Both the position numbers and the translations under genes were made by a program. This document shows, piece by piece, positions 33,200 through 44,600 of a stretch of DNA of 64,000 nt. How positions within the stretch are numbered: position 1 is the stretch's first letter; every line of letters begins with the position of its first letter. The stretch lies in the NCBI GenBank assembly GCA_047967505.1, contig CM106539.1. One strand, given 5' to 3'. The notes below the pieces were generated by a model, which searched no databases, was not told the origin of the DNA, and worked only from the letters and a program-made list of their open reading frames with translations. Origin of the DNA: Dipteris shenzhenensis (lineage: Eukaryota; Polypodiophyta; Polypodiopsida; Gleicheniales).

Positions 33200-35483
33200 T
33201 AAAGGAGCAAGAATGGAATGGAAAGACATAATGAAAATGCTAGAGCAAAGCAAAGATAACCAAAGTACTCACTAGATGTAGACTCCTCTGATTTGACACA
33301 AGGAAGTACAACACTCTTATAGAGTGCACACACAAACTAAAGTACCTAGTGTATATGGGATAATTCCCAATGTGGCACTCTCACACAAATACTAGTTCCT
33401 AGTACACACTAGAACACTCAACTTGACTTCATGTTCTAACACCCCCCCATGAAGGAAAGGTGAGTGATAGCATGAGTTCATAAAAGATGCAGTTCCTTGA
33501 TATTCCCAACAAATCCCCCCTCAAGGAAATGCCTCATACTGCAAGGATAAATCATAGGCTCATGGTCTCTCATGCCAGGGTCTCTGGTCAAGGATAAATC
33601 CACGGCTCTAGTCTCTCATGCAAGTTGGACATCCTTGGGTAGGTACATAATATGGGATATACTAGGATAAACACACAAAACATAATAGATACCTCTGAGA
33701 GGTCAAACAGATAAGACAAGATACCTTTGCATACTCATAGCAGTTGCAACAGGTTTACAAAATACTTTTTGGAAACATGATCCAGGCAGGGAACCCTAGA
33801 AACAGAAATCAAGTTCATCGACACTAAAAGCACTTTCATCATTTATTTCCTCCACCATATTTGCTGAATTTTTCTTTGAGAAACAATTATTTTCAGAGTG
33901 GCCATTCTTGCCACAAATCCCACATGGCTTGATGCGAAAACAATCTTTCTCATCATGATTGTTTTTGCCACAATGCCTACAAGCTTTAAAATTCATCCTT
34001 TTGAACTTGGTTGCCAAAGCTAGTTCTCCCTCATCCTTCTGTTTCTCTTTCTTCCTTTCCTCTTCCTACAATGCACTTATGATTCCTTCAAATGAAGGAT
34101 TAGGACCATATTTCAGCGTGGTTACTAGGTTGTCGTATTCTTTTGGCATGCTTTTGAGAAGCACTGCCATAGAATCATCTTCTGTCACGGGTGAATCAAC
34201 CGAAGCTAACTGGTTCATGAGACTTCTCATTTTGTTGATGTGAGCATCAAGAGGTGCTCCAGATGTCAGCTCTAACTCAAAGAACTCAATCTTGAGTGAC
34301 AGCTTAGAATGCTTGCTACTTGCACCAAATAAGTGGTCAAGCACAGCCCAAGCTTTAGCAGGATCTTCAAGATTGGCAATGTGATGCAGATAATTGTCTC
34401 CAAGACCCAATGCAATGATTGCGAATGCTTGCTCAAGACGTTGAGGTTCCTTTTCCCTCTCGTTTGATGAAGAAGTTCCTTTGACCAGACTCCATAGATT
34501 GTGCTTCATCAAGTGGAACTTGATCTTCATTTGCCAGGTGTGAAATCCTTGGCCATTGAACTTTTCAATGGCAACGTGGGTGTTCATCATCGTGAGGAAT
34601 CACATATGTTGGCCAAATCGTGGATAGATATTCACCAAAGAAGTGTGCTGATTTTGGTAATGAATTCGTTGAAGAAGATGACGGGCAGCTTCAGAGATGG
34701 GGCAGCCATAAAATGTGCAGCACTTGCAGAAAATAGGAGCGACCAAATGTAGCACATGCAGGAAACAGGGGCTGGGAAGATTCAGCAATGTGGCGATGCT
34801 GGAAATAAGATGTGGTAGCCTGATGTGGGGCAGCAACAGGAACGAGCAGAAACTGATAATGGTGGACAGAAATCGAGGCAGCCTTGGCAAGGAGAATTAG
34901 AGATATGGCGGGAAGAAGATGGCTGGAAGAGGTGCGGCCAGATTTGGAGCAGCATCAGGGACAAACAGGAGCGGCATGATGTAGAGGCGGGCAGCAGCAG
35001 GGTAGTGGCAGCCTGATGTAGAGGCGGGCAACAGCAAGAGAATGGCGAGGTAAGTGAGAAGAAGTGGCAGGCAGCAAATACGAGGGGAGCTCCAGCTCCA
35101 CATGAAGGGGTACGGGAAGGGAAGCCTTCCAAGGAGAGAGAGAGAGAGAAGCTTCTCTTTCTGGCCTCTCTCAACTCAATTCCTTGGAAGGCAAGGAGGA
35201 AGGGAGCTGGCTCCGATACCACATGAACGAGCAAGAATAAAATCGAAAGACATAATGAAAATGCTAGAGCAAAGCAAAGATAACCAAAGTACTCACATGA
35301 TGGAAAGCTTGATGTAGATGTAGACTCCTCTGATTTGACACAAGGAAGTACAACACTCTTATAGAGTGCACACACAAACTAAAGTACCTAGTGTATATGG
35401 GATAATTCCCAATGTGGCACTCTCACACAAATACTAGTTCCTAGTACACACTAGAACACTCAACTTGACTTCATGTTCTAACA
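33200..35483 (-). mobile_element. Complete gag-only LTR retrotransposon (TR-GAG type, copia-like)
   Basis: Two LTRs, 33200-33441 (242 bp) and 35224-35483 (260 bp), are nearly identical apart from an 18-bp insertion in the right copy. Reading on the minus strand they begin TGTTAGAACATG and end ...CGTTCA. The 5' LTR is followed by a 2-bp gap and the primer-binding site TGGTATCGGAGCC (35221-35209), matching initiator tRNA-Met type. A G7 polypurine tract (33448-33442) precedes the 3' LTR. The 5-bp target duplication AAAGA is identical at 33195-33199 and 35484-35488. Only a gag gene lies inside 2284 bp, so movement would need enzymes from another element. The host site is the satellite's purine tract. 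Confidence 0.92.
33796..34590 (-). pseudogene. Copia-type gag with two CCHC knuckles, one in-frame TAG
   Basis: From ATG at 34590 the frame reads FNGQGFHTWQMKIKFHLMKH (typical copia gag opening), then AWAVLDHLFGASSKHSKLSL and LLKSMPKEYDNLV (the UBN2-type gag core). A single TAG (34068-34066) follows ISAL. The same frame then goes on through a Lys/Glu-rich linker to two zinc knuckles, CRHCGKNNHDEKDC and CGICGKNGHSENNC. It stops about 350 bp before the polypurine tract with no protease. Gag would form the particle and bind RNA. The lone stop is consistent with CAG to TAG change, so inactivation seems recent. Confidence 0.9.
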
Positions 35484-37527
35484 AAAGAGAGAAAGCATAT
35501 GATTATGCTTATGCATGAGCATATGCTCATGCATAAGCATATGCTCATGCATAAGCATATGCAAATGTATATGCTTATGAAAAGAGAGAAAAGAGGATGA
35601 AAGAGAGGAAATAAGAGAGGGGAAAAGAAGAGAAGGAAGAGGATGAAAGAGAGGAAGATTCGAGAAGAAAAAAGAGAGGGGAAAAGAAGAAAAGACAGGA
35701 AAAAAGAGAGGGAAAGAGAGGAGAAAAGAGAGAGGGCAAGAGAGGAGAAGAGAGAAAGCATATGATTATGCTTATGCATGAGCATATGCTCATGCATAAG
35801 CGTATAAGCCTAAGCATACACAAATGCATATGCTTATGAAAAGAGAGAAAAGAGGATGAAAGAGAGGAAGAGAGAAGAAAAAAGAAAGGGGAAAAGAAGA
35901 AAGGAGAGGAAAAAAGAGAGGGGAAAAAGAGAAAAAGAGAGAAAGCATATGCTTATGCTTATGCACGAGCATATGAGCATATGCTCATGCATAAGCATAA
36001 GCATACGTAAATGCATATGCTTATGAAAAGAGAGAAAAGAGGATGAAATAGAGGGAAAAAGAAGAGAAGGAAGAGGATGAAAGAGAGGAATAGAGAAGAA
36101 AAAAGAGAGGGGAAAAGAAGAAAAGAGAGGAAAAAAGAGAGGGAAAAAAGAGAAAAAGAGAGAAATCATATGCTCATGCTTATGCACAAGCATATGAGCA
36201 TATGCTCATGCATAAGCATAAGCATATAAGTATAAGCATTCATAAATGCATGTGCTTATGAAAAGAGTGAAAGAGAGGAAGAGAGAAAGCATATGCTTAT
36301 GCTTATGCATGAGCATATTATGAGCATATGCTCATGCATAAGCATAAGCATAAGCATATGAGCACATGCATAAGCATAAGCATATGAGCATATGAGCATA
36401 TGCTCATGCATAAGCATATACTCAAGCATATGCATAAGCATATGAGCATATGCTCATGCATAAGCATAAGCATAAGCATACGCAAATGCATATGCTTGTG
36501 AAAAGCGAGAAAAGAGGATGAAAGAGAGGAAATAAGACAGGGGAAAAGAAGAAAAAGAAGAGGATGAAAGAGAGGAAGAGAGAAGAAAAAAGAGGGGAAA
36601 ATAATAAAAGAGAGGAGAGAGGATGAAAGAGTGGAAGGAAAAGAGAGGAGAAAAGAGAAGGAAAAGTGAGAAAAAAGAGAGGAAAAAAGAGGGGAGGAAA
36701 GCATAAGCATATAAGCATATAAGTATAAGCATACACAAAAGAGACGAAAAGAGAGGGGAGGAAGAAGAGGAAATAAGAGAGGGAGGGAAAGAGGGGGGAA
36801 AGAGGGAGAAAAAGAGGGAAAGAGGGGAAGAAGAGGAAATAAGAGAAGAGAGGGGAAGAGAGAGTTCCTACACCCATCACTGTAGTTAGTGCTAGGCTGC
36901 ATTAGCTGCAAGCCAATGCGATCACAAAAATAAAAATAGGAAAAGAGAGGAAACACTTTCTTACTTGGAAAAATCCCACTCGGAAGAGGAGGTGTTTCGT
37001 GTACTAGCCCTACAAAAGAGAGGAAACATACCATTTTTTAGATAACTAATTCGTGAAAGGAGGAGTTTGGAGAAGCAACTTTCCAAAGGGATTGGATTGA
37101 GGGGACAAGCATTAGCCTACAAATAAGGAGAAAGCACGAAAGGAAGGGAAAGAGGAAGAAGAGAAATACCCAAAAAAGAAGAGATGAGCTTCTTTCTTTC
37201 ACCAAATCTTGTTTTTTGTCCACATGGGTTTAGCAATGCAAGGAGAAACGTGCTTCAACACTCACAAAATGAAATATCACAAAAAATGAACCTAGATTGC
37301 TTAAAGAGACACACCTTGAAAAATGTCCTTTCACACGAGCAGAGAGGGAGAAGGGTGGAGAGGGAGCACAAGTGTTAGGAGAGGGGCTGGGTAGGGGTGA
37401 GGAGTATGAGGAAGAGGTTGGAGGAAAGTGAGGTCATTGAATATAACGAAGGAGGAGAGTTTTTTTCTTTTCCCACAATAGAGTTGTGACAGGCGGCATC
37501 GCGTAGGGTTTTGGATTTTAGCTCCTA

Positions 37528-37640
37528 GTGTCGCTATATAGCGACGTTGGTTAGTGACTATATAGCGACATTGTATATCCTGCAAGCATTCCTATATAGA
37601 GATGCTTCATGGTATAACATCGCTATATAGCGATGGTTTG
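37528..37640. repeat. CGCTATATAGCG palindrome cluster
   Basis: Perfect or near-perfect copies of TCGCTATATAGCGA appear at about 37530 and 37622. Partial copies (CTATATAGCGAC, CTATATAGAGATG) lie between them. They sit about 100-200 bp upstream of the CACTA TNP2-like coding remnant, the position of CACTA subterminal repeats. Confidence 0.6.
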
Positions 37641-37794
37641 GGGCACTAAATCTAACAAGAGAAACAAGGAGCTCATGGGTGGCTATTTTTTGGATCTTAA
37701 TGGATTTCCTTGCATTTTGTGTTGTGATTTTGGAGGTATGTAGATGGAAGGGACAAGTGGAAGCTCGTCAGATGATGTGCCAATGCCTGAGAGC

Positions 37795-38312
37795 GCATAG
37801 TGGCAGGCTGTATTGTCATTGCACTCATTGCAAGTGAGAAGTATGACATCAATGCCGTATTATCATGCACCACTTACTGATGTATGGGGAGGAGCCCGCA
37901 CCAGTACCCACAATTGGTGGTGCATGTGGTGATGGATCATCGGTAAGTCAATGCTATTTGATTTCATGATTAATATTGCATGCGTACATGACACAAAGCC
38001 TTAAGACAAGATCTTATACTTACATGAAACCTTGAGACAGGATGAGGAGGAGTGCATAGTGGCAGGCTATATTGTCATTGCACTCATTGCAAGTGAGAAG
38101 TATGACATCAATGCCATATTATCATGCACCACTTACTGATGTATGGGGAGGAGCCCGCACCAGTACCCACAATTGGTGGTGCATGTGGTGATGGATCATT
38201 GGTAAGTCAATGCTATTTGATTTCATGAGTAATATTGCATGCGTACACGACACAAAGCCTTAAGACAAGATCTTATATTTACATGAAACCTTGAGACAGG
38301 ATGAGGAGGTTG
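37795..38312. repeat. Tandem duplication, period 259 bp, in CACTA 5' region
   Basis: The segment from GCATAGTGGCAGGCT to GACAGGATGAGGAGG occurs twice (37795-38053 and 38054-38312) with only a handful of differences. Each copy ends its open part with GGATCAT(C/T)GGTAAGTC, so a candidate splice donor has been duplicated. Confidence 0.85.
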
Positions 38313-38320
38313 GCTAGGGT

Positions 38321-39160
38321 GTGCATATACCTTCACACTTTGAGCGAGAGGATAGTCTCCCGGATGTGCCAGATGATGACGAGGGTATGGCGAACATGAT
38401 GGATTCTATTTTTAGGGGCACTACATCACATGTACATGTGATGTTCGAGTCTGAGGCCAATATGCGAGAGTTGCAATCAACACGATTGTATGAGGGTGCT
38501 GGGATGTCAAAAGTATGGGCTTGTTTCTCAATCTTGAATTTGCAAGCAAAGTCTGGGTGGTCAGATTCAAGTGTCTCGACCTTAATGAGGTTAGCTCCTA
38601 CATTAATTTATCTCATAATTTGGATATTGTTTGTTTTGAGAATCATCATAGTTTCTCATTATTCGAAGCCTGTGTATGTTTGAATTGTGATAGGTTTCTC
38701 CAAAAGATGTTGCCTGCACCAAATACCATGACCGCATCAATAGATGAAGCGAAGAAGATGCTGATAACGGTGGGTATGGATTATGATACCATCCATGCTT
38801 GATGTAATGATTGTATTATCTTTCATCTCGTGAGCATGGAGATTTGTCTAGTTGTCCGGAGTGTGGGGAACAATGATATAGAGATGACTTGCAGGGTGAG
38901 CAAATCTCGGTAAAGGTCTTGAGACACTTTTCCATCATTGCTAGAATATAGCACATGTTCCGATGCAAATCCATAGCAGAGTTGATGACTTGGCATGCTA
39001 CACATCAGTCCACTGATGACACATTGAGGATTCCTGTAGATTGTGCAGCTTGGAAGCACATAGACAATTAGTGGCAGACTTTGTAAGGGAGCCACGCAAC
39101 TTACATCTTGGCTTGCCATGGATGGCGTGAACCCTTTCAAGTTACACTTTTCCTCGGAAT
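38321..39160 (+). pseudogene. CACTA (En/Spm-type) TNP2 transposase remnant
   Basis: An acidic start (SLPDVPDDDEGM) leads to TRLYEGAGMSKVWACFSILN and LQAKSGWSDSSVSTLM. A clean 104-bp intron (38590-38693) leads to LQKMLPAPNTM, EAKKMLITVGMDYDTIHA and CNDCI. After a frameshift near 38829 come HGDLSSCPECG, KVLRHFSIIARI and CKSIAELMTWHATHQSTDDT. These are the ordered blocks of the TNP2/Transposase_21 family, including the Cys-rich CxxC segment, which cuts and moves CACTA elements. Stops (TGA after IHA, several TAG) and frameshifts inactivate it. Homology fades near 39160, before the catalytic core, so it is truncated. Confidence 0.8.
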
Positions 39161-39239
39161 TTATCCATTCAACCCAATCCGCCCTTTCAAACTCCTTGAT
39201 ATATATTAGTTCATGTCATGTTGATTCGCAAGATCTTCT

Positions 39240-40187
39240 TTCAACAACGTATCACTCTTCTCTTTGGCACAGACCGACTTGCTGAGATTATGGCCTCTGT
39301 TGATCCTTTCCTTCTCCGTATGCTTGAGTAGGACATCACTTGGAATGTTACCATCTTCATTCTCATATAAGGGAGGATAGTATGGTGTGGTCTCTTAGTG
39401 CAAAAGCTTCTTTTTAATGTCCGTTTCCCAATGATGAATATCTCTATCACTTAGTTCAAAAGCAGCAGGAAGTGAAGAGGTACGTGAAGTTTATTACCCC
39501 TCCCAACTTCATGTCACATCTTTTGATGGAGACGTCGAGTACGTTTGGTATTGGATTCATCCCACCTTACTAGACGGTCTCGGGTGTAATGGATTACATG
39601 TTGTGCCTAGTATGGGATGTGCTTTCTGATGTGATAAAGAAGATGCCTGGAAGAACTATTTTAGAAGAGATTGCAGCCCATTTAAGAGAACTAGAAGATT
39701 GTGAAGGTGATGCTCAAGCTATTCGCATGGTCATCATGATCATATCCTTTATGTTTACACTTTCGAATATGTTGGTGAATCGACAATGCCGGCACCAGGC
39801 ACAATGATAGATTGGGGATTGTTTCATGCATTGGCAGCTTGGTGTGAAGAAGAGTTGAGTCTTTGGGTAGTTTTTGACTATAATAGTGCAGTGGTGATTC
39901 TCAATGCTTTCAACTTCTTTTGCTATGCAAATGATGACGAGTACAATATCTTGAAGCTGTTATGTGCACTTCCAATTGTGACAAGGGTGATTCTTAAATG
40001 CATGTATACACAATGGGTTTATGGTGTTGGTTGGTCACCTATTTTTGAAGATTTTGTTGAGGATCACATTCTGTAGGGTTTTCAACAATTGGTTATGCAT
40101 AATAAGTTGGTCTTGGTATACTAAGCCTCTATGGGATCTCGTTTGGGATATTATTTGGATCTTGGTGTTTCCTTTTAGTGTTTCATC
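39240..40187. other. Unrecognised broken ORFs
   Basis: Plus-strand frames (DRLAEIMASVDPFLLRMLE; later CLVWDVLSDVIKKMPGRTIL, EEIAAHLRELED) look protein-derived and helical but match nothing I know. They lie between the truncated CACTA transposase and a gypsy gag. They may be decayed CACTA or other transposon sequence. Confidence 0.3.
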
Positions 40188-41741
40188 ATGGTGAAGATTC
40201 CAGTGTTTCAAGGGACCCAAGGGGAAGACCTAGAGTCTTATCTTCAAGATTTTGTTCAAGGATGCCGGCTTTTTGGATGGTCCATGAAGGATGGGGTGAA
40301 GATTTTGCCCAATTTTCTTGAAGGTGTAGCCTTGAGTTGGCATGAGGCCTTGCCAAACACTCCCAAGGAGGAATGGGACCAAGTGGTGGCTGCAATGAAG
40401 TAGAGATTTGGGGCAGTGGAGTTGCCAAATGCTTTGATGTTGTAGCTGGACCGGTTCTATCAAGGAGAGGGTGAGATGGTCTCTGCATTGGCAATCCGAT
40501 ATGAAACTTTATAGACAAAGTATGAAAGGGCAGCTTTGCAAGTTATGGCATCTGCATCATCGGCCGCTCAAAGTCTCGTAGGGATGGAGCACTTAAAGAT
40601 GAGCAAGGTTGTTATGGCTTTGGAGCCTCGTCTTCACTCAAAAGTAACGAGTAAAGATCCAACAACATACATTGAGGCACTTCGCATTGCGACCAAGAAA
40701 GAAGCTTCTCTAAAGATCGAATCCTCTTTTGTGTCTTCAACAACTTCAACGTCTAAGGTGGAGGTAATGGGTACTCCTTAGGTACCAAAGTCCTCTGAGT
40801 TAGATCATAATATCTCCCAATTGATGGCAGAGTTTGCTGATTTGAAATTGCATTTGGTTAATTCACGACAACCTAGAGCACCAAAGAGTGAAGATAGGCC
40901 TCAAGGTAAGAGTGGGGTCACTTGCTATGAATGTAATGAAAAAGGTCACTATCGCCCCGAGTGTCCTAGATTGAGAAAGAAAGAAAAAAAACAAGTATCC
41001 TTGTTAGAAGCTTCTTCAGGGGATGAGGAAAGAGAGGGAATGATGGTTAAACAGGGGTATAATAAAGCAAAAGGCGAAGAAGAAAGCAAGGAAGAAGTAG
41101 ATGAGGAACATTTGGAAGAGGAATGCCGTAGTAAGAAAAAGAAGGCATCTAGAAGGAGAATTAGCCAGTCAGACTTTCCTTTAGGACAAGGCATTGGAAG
41201 CGATGACTTGTTGTTCGATCTTAAAGAAAAGGAAGCTCATATCACCTTTGGTCAATTACTTGCTTTGTTTCCAAAACTACAGAATGAATGGGGAAAGCTA
41301 GCAAGCACAAGAGTGACAAAGAAGAAAAAGAAGAAAAGTGCCATTCTTATTGTTCAAAAGGTAGATATAGATGTTGGTGATGATGTACGTATGGTTGATG
41401 TGATCATTGATGGTCAAGTGATTTCTAATGCTTACATTGATGGAGGTGCATCGATTAATGTTATGAGTGAGAAGACCATGATAGATGCTGATTTAAAATA
41501 CTCTAGTACTACCTCTCCTTATCGCATCAAATTGGCTGACAACACTAGGGTAAAGACCTTGAATCTAGAAGTGGATGTATGTGGAATTTTTGTGTTGACT
41601 ACTTTTCAGGTGATCCCTACCAAGCTAGATGCACGTGCCTATCCATTGATTTTGGGAAGGCCTTGGCTACGCAAGGTGAAGGCTATTCAAAAGTGGGATA
41701 CTGGAGAATTGATTTTGCAGGGAGAGTTAGCTCTGACTTAA
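40188..41741 (+). pseudogene. Ty3/gypsy gag-protease ORF with four TAG stops
   Basis: One frame runs 1554 bp. It opens MVKIPVFQGTQGEDLESYL, then gives LFGWSMKDGVKILPNFLEG and ALSWHEALP (gag core). A CCHC knuckle CYECNEKGHYRPEC and a Lys/Glu-rich linker follow. Then comes a retropepsin-like protease with AYIDGGASINVMS and AYPLILGRPWLRKVKAI. The usual active-site D-S/T-G reads D-G-G, a form seen in some plant gypsy lineages. All four interruptions (near 40401, 40444, 40513 and 40780) are TAG. A frameshift follows 41735. Gag packages RNA and the protease matures the polyprotein. Confidence 0.85.
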
Positions 41742-42175
41742 CCGATGAAGAAGAAGAGACAAGGCATAGCTCCGAAGAGACCAGCTCAGAGGGTGAGGTG
41801 GAAGGAGTGGCCTTTGGTCTTTGTCTTAGTGCTGATTGGGATGAGTTAAGAAGGAATAAGGTGGTCGTGTAAGAAGATCCTGTAGAGACACTTCATGTGG
41901 AGGATGTGGAGCATACTAAATGACGCCAATGCAATGAAGAGCTTCTTGATGATTCTCTATCAGGTAGAGAGAAGCTCCAAAACTTGGATATGTTAGATGA
42001 TTTTCCATATCTCTTTGCAACAAGCTATTCATAGGTTCAACCAGTCTCTCTTGTGGAGCACAAGATTGAGTTGAAGTTAGAAAGCAAGCCAGTTGTGCAA
42101 TGGTTAAGGTGATTGGAAGTGAGATCCAAGCTGAGGCAATGCTTGAGGAGTTGGAGCCTCTTGTTAGGTAAACCA
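41742..42175 (+). pseudogene. Start of gypsy reverse transcriptase, truncated
   Basis: After the protease, an acidic linker leads to LDDFPYLFATSYS and VEHKIELKLESKPV, the segment just before the gypsy RT fingers. A frameshift near 42110 gives GSEIQAEAMLEELEPLV. RT homology then stops and MULE-like sequence begins near 42250. No YxDD motif, RNase H or integrase is present. Confidence 0.55.
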
Positions 42176-42249
42176 TATAGGGCCAACCCAATGGAAACTA
42201 CACGCAAAAAGTGTTTTCTTTGCATTCTTAGAAGCAACGCAATGCATAG

Positions 42250-44600
42250 TCGAATGGACAACCTGGCTTAGATTCAAGCACATGGTACGTGGTGCTCGCA
42301 TTGAAAGTGATGAAGGCATGGAGTCTAGACTCTTGAAGCTGAAGCAAAGACGTGCTTACAGATTTTTCCATGGGAGCCTCTTCCCTGGTCAAGCGGTCGA
42401 TGATGAAAGCATATACTTTATCTTCAAGATGTCAACAACGGGGCCTGCTTAGGGGGTAGATCTGGTGAACCGCATGCGCCACACTGGTGGTGGAGATCTA
42501 CGAAATAGCTGGATATGTTTTGACCATGTACGTCACGTATGCGGGGGGACAACAATGGCTGCTCACATATATGATCTGAGGTAAGGCAAATGCTAGTATT
42601 TCTACATTCCCTCCAGCACCGAAAGGATGATGCTTATGCCTTACTTTAGTTGTATGATGCATCTTCTAAGGGTTGATGACTGTTGCCGTGTGCGAGATGA
42701 AAGAGGAGGACACTGAGGCTTAGATCATTTTTGGGTTGAAGCTAAATGATGCAATGGAGAACACTGCATACTTTAAAGGCTTCATGGCAGATAAGGCTAG
42801 TGCGAGCTGGAGGGCAATATTCAATAATGGACCAAAGAATGTGATGCATGGCCGAGAAAGGTCTTGCCTTTTCCATTGGGAGCAAAGCCTACAGATACAC
42901 ACCTCCCAGTACGTGCATAAGAGCTTCCAAGATGAGCACAAACGTTTGTGCCAATTGTGGAGGTGTGCATTGACAGAGGAGGATGCAACCACATAACAAA
43001 GGTACATTCGGGCTTGGTGGGCCACAGGGAAGGTTTCTGATTCGAACATCCATGTGATGGATTGTTGGCTGAAGCTGGTGGCATGTTTGATATCCGCATT
43101 GTCGAAGCAATTTGTTGGTGTGAGTATCCATTCACAATTACAAAATTTTATTTTCCCACCAAATTTTGCAAACGAACCACTCACTGTACTTCACTTTTCA
43201 TTGGACGGGGAGTACATGCAAATCTTGTTGAGCTTGTACATGCAAGTTGGCTGGCTGCCGAAGGATTCAAGGGGATGTTGAATCTGTACGATGCGTGTGT
43301 CGGTGACTTGGCTAATGCGTTGTTGTAAAGCACCAAGAGACGCGCATTCTTTGGAGGGAAGTACCATGGTGCCGGCCCTAGTGCAAAGAAGCTTGTGAGA
43401 CGAGCTCACCAAGGGAAAAGCCCAACCCTTGCAGCAACGTTGAGGATGGTGGAGGGTGTCATAAGTGGCACTCCTATACATCAAGAGCTTGAATTTAGGG
43501 GCGACAACATGACAGTGGCTCGTAAGTGTAAAAGCATCAATAAGGTGACAACAGAGGAGGAAAATGCCACTCACAGGCCAGAATTTGTGGCAACAAACCA
43601 ACCTCGCAAGAAAGGAGCAAGACAACGCAACTTTGAAAGCGTAGCGCAACAAGTGGAAATGGAGCCCATGACAGCCGATACATCTCTGGAGAAGGTGGTG
43701 GAGACTGAAGTTCACAATAGCGTATGGGCAATTAGAAGGATTCCACCGTGCACCAGAGTGCAGTGTCAAGGATGGCTAGGGCCACAACAGGGGAAGTGCA
43801 AGAAAATATCAAGAACACAGGAGTAGGAGTGCCAGCTCCTTCTCTTGGGGGATGATTGAGTGGTCCATCTCGCAAGGGCAACCAAGCAATCAAGCAGACT
43901 TGCGAAGGCAATACATGTGGTTTTGCAATGACCACGTGGACCATACCTGGAAAATATGCTCCTCGATCAAAAATTCCCTGGCTAGAGTTTCGCAAGTATG
44001 GCCAGTAGCTCGTGGAACAAATCTCACTAAGAATGAGATAAACTCCTTAGAGACGAGCGGATTTGTTCTACGCAAGGCACCGATAGAGTGTCGTTCGAAT
44101 GCATCTGCACCAAGATATTGACCGAGAGTCTCGGAAGTTGCAGCTATATAAGGATCAATTCCGCCCTTGCTCTAGAAGCAACAGTAAAGGACCACACAGT
44201 ATTGAAAGCCTTAAAACATAAAGTTTTCAAGATAGAGACTGAAAACTCTAGAGTGATGGGGGAAAGTTATAATGTCGACGTTGGCAAGAACCCAGCATGT
44301 AGTTGTCGGGATTTCATGGATCGAGTGATAGAGGGGAAGGCATTCCTTTCATGCAAGCATTTTGTATTTTGTGTACCTCCACGTGTTTGGGATGGATGCC
44401 AATGCGAACATGTTCATACACCAACCCATGCTTTCAGATGACAATTTGCAAGTCATTTTCGGCAACAGGAGACATTTCCCAGAACCCCAAATATGTAGCA
44501 AATCTATTTATTTGCTTTTTTCCTTGGAACATAATTCCACGCGCAATTATGAATCATACACCAATATCGTGGAGAAATTTGGAGTATTGTGTCCTTCGTA
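42250..44600 (+). pseudogene. Mutator-like (MULE) transposase remnant
   Basis: Ordered blocks in shifting frames: RAYRFFHGSLFPGQ, VDLVNRMRHTGGGDLRNSW, ICFDHVRHVCGGTTM. Next come GFMADKASASWRAIF, GRERSCLFHWEQSLQIHT and YIRAWWATGKVSDSNIHVMD. Later, VELVHASWLAAEGFKGMLN leads to the SWIM zinc finger CSCRDF...SCKH at about 44300-44370. The middle part with D...HW corresponds to the catalytic region of MULE transposases, which excise and reinsert the element. Many stops and frameshifts inactivate it. The segment from about 44025 on is the inverted relative of 8200-9300. The N-terminus is missing, and decayed gypsy sequence abuts it. Confidence 0.7.

Larger units (their letters stand above)
32757..36870. 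repeat. Satellite of alternating polypurine and GCATATGC palindrome modules
   Basis: Tracts of 80-200 bp built from GAAAAGAGAGAGGAAA-type purines alternate with modules of palindromic words: GCATATGC, TATGCTTATGC, ATGCATGAGCATATGCTCATGC. I count about eight palindromic modules (about 32780, 33015, 35490, 35760, 35945, 36165, 36285-36500 and 36700). An LTR element splits the array at 33200-35483. Every frame reads as low-complexity Met/His/Tyr or Arg/Glu/Lys, so it is not coding. Purine-pyrimidine asymmetry plus long self-complementary modules favours triplex and cruciform structures. Confidence 0.85.

Noticed and set aside
33005-36500. CRISPR-like array of repeats and spacers
   Set aside because: Spacers are themselves repetitive purine tracts, unit lengths vary, and the sequence is plant nuclear DNA. 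It is a satellite.
32814-36880. Many overlapping long frames rich in Ser/Leu/Phe or Met/His/Tyr across the satellite
   Set aside because: All frames on the pyrimidine strand are open because the DNA is a low-complexity polypurine/palindrome repeat. There is no family motif and the frames follow the repeat period.
40780-40782. Reassigned or programmed-readthrough TAG codons in the retroelement frames
   Set aside because: The number of TAG codons per ORF, coexisting frameshifts and TGA/TAA stops in other elements fit deamination decay better than recoding.
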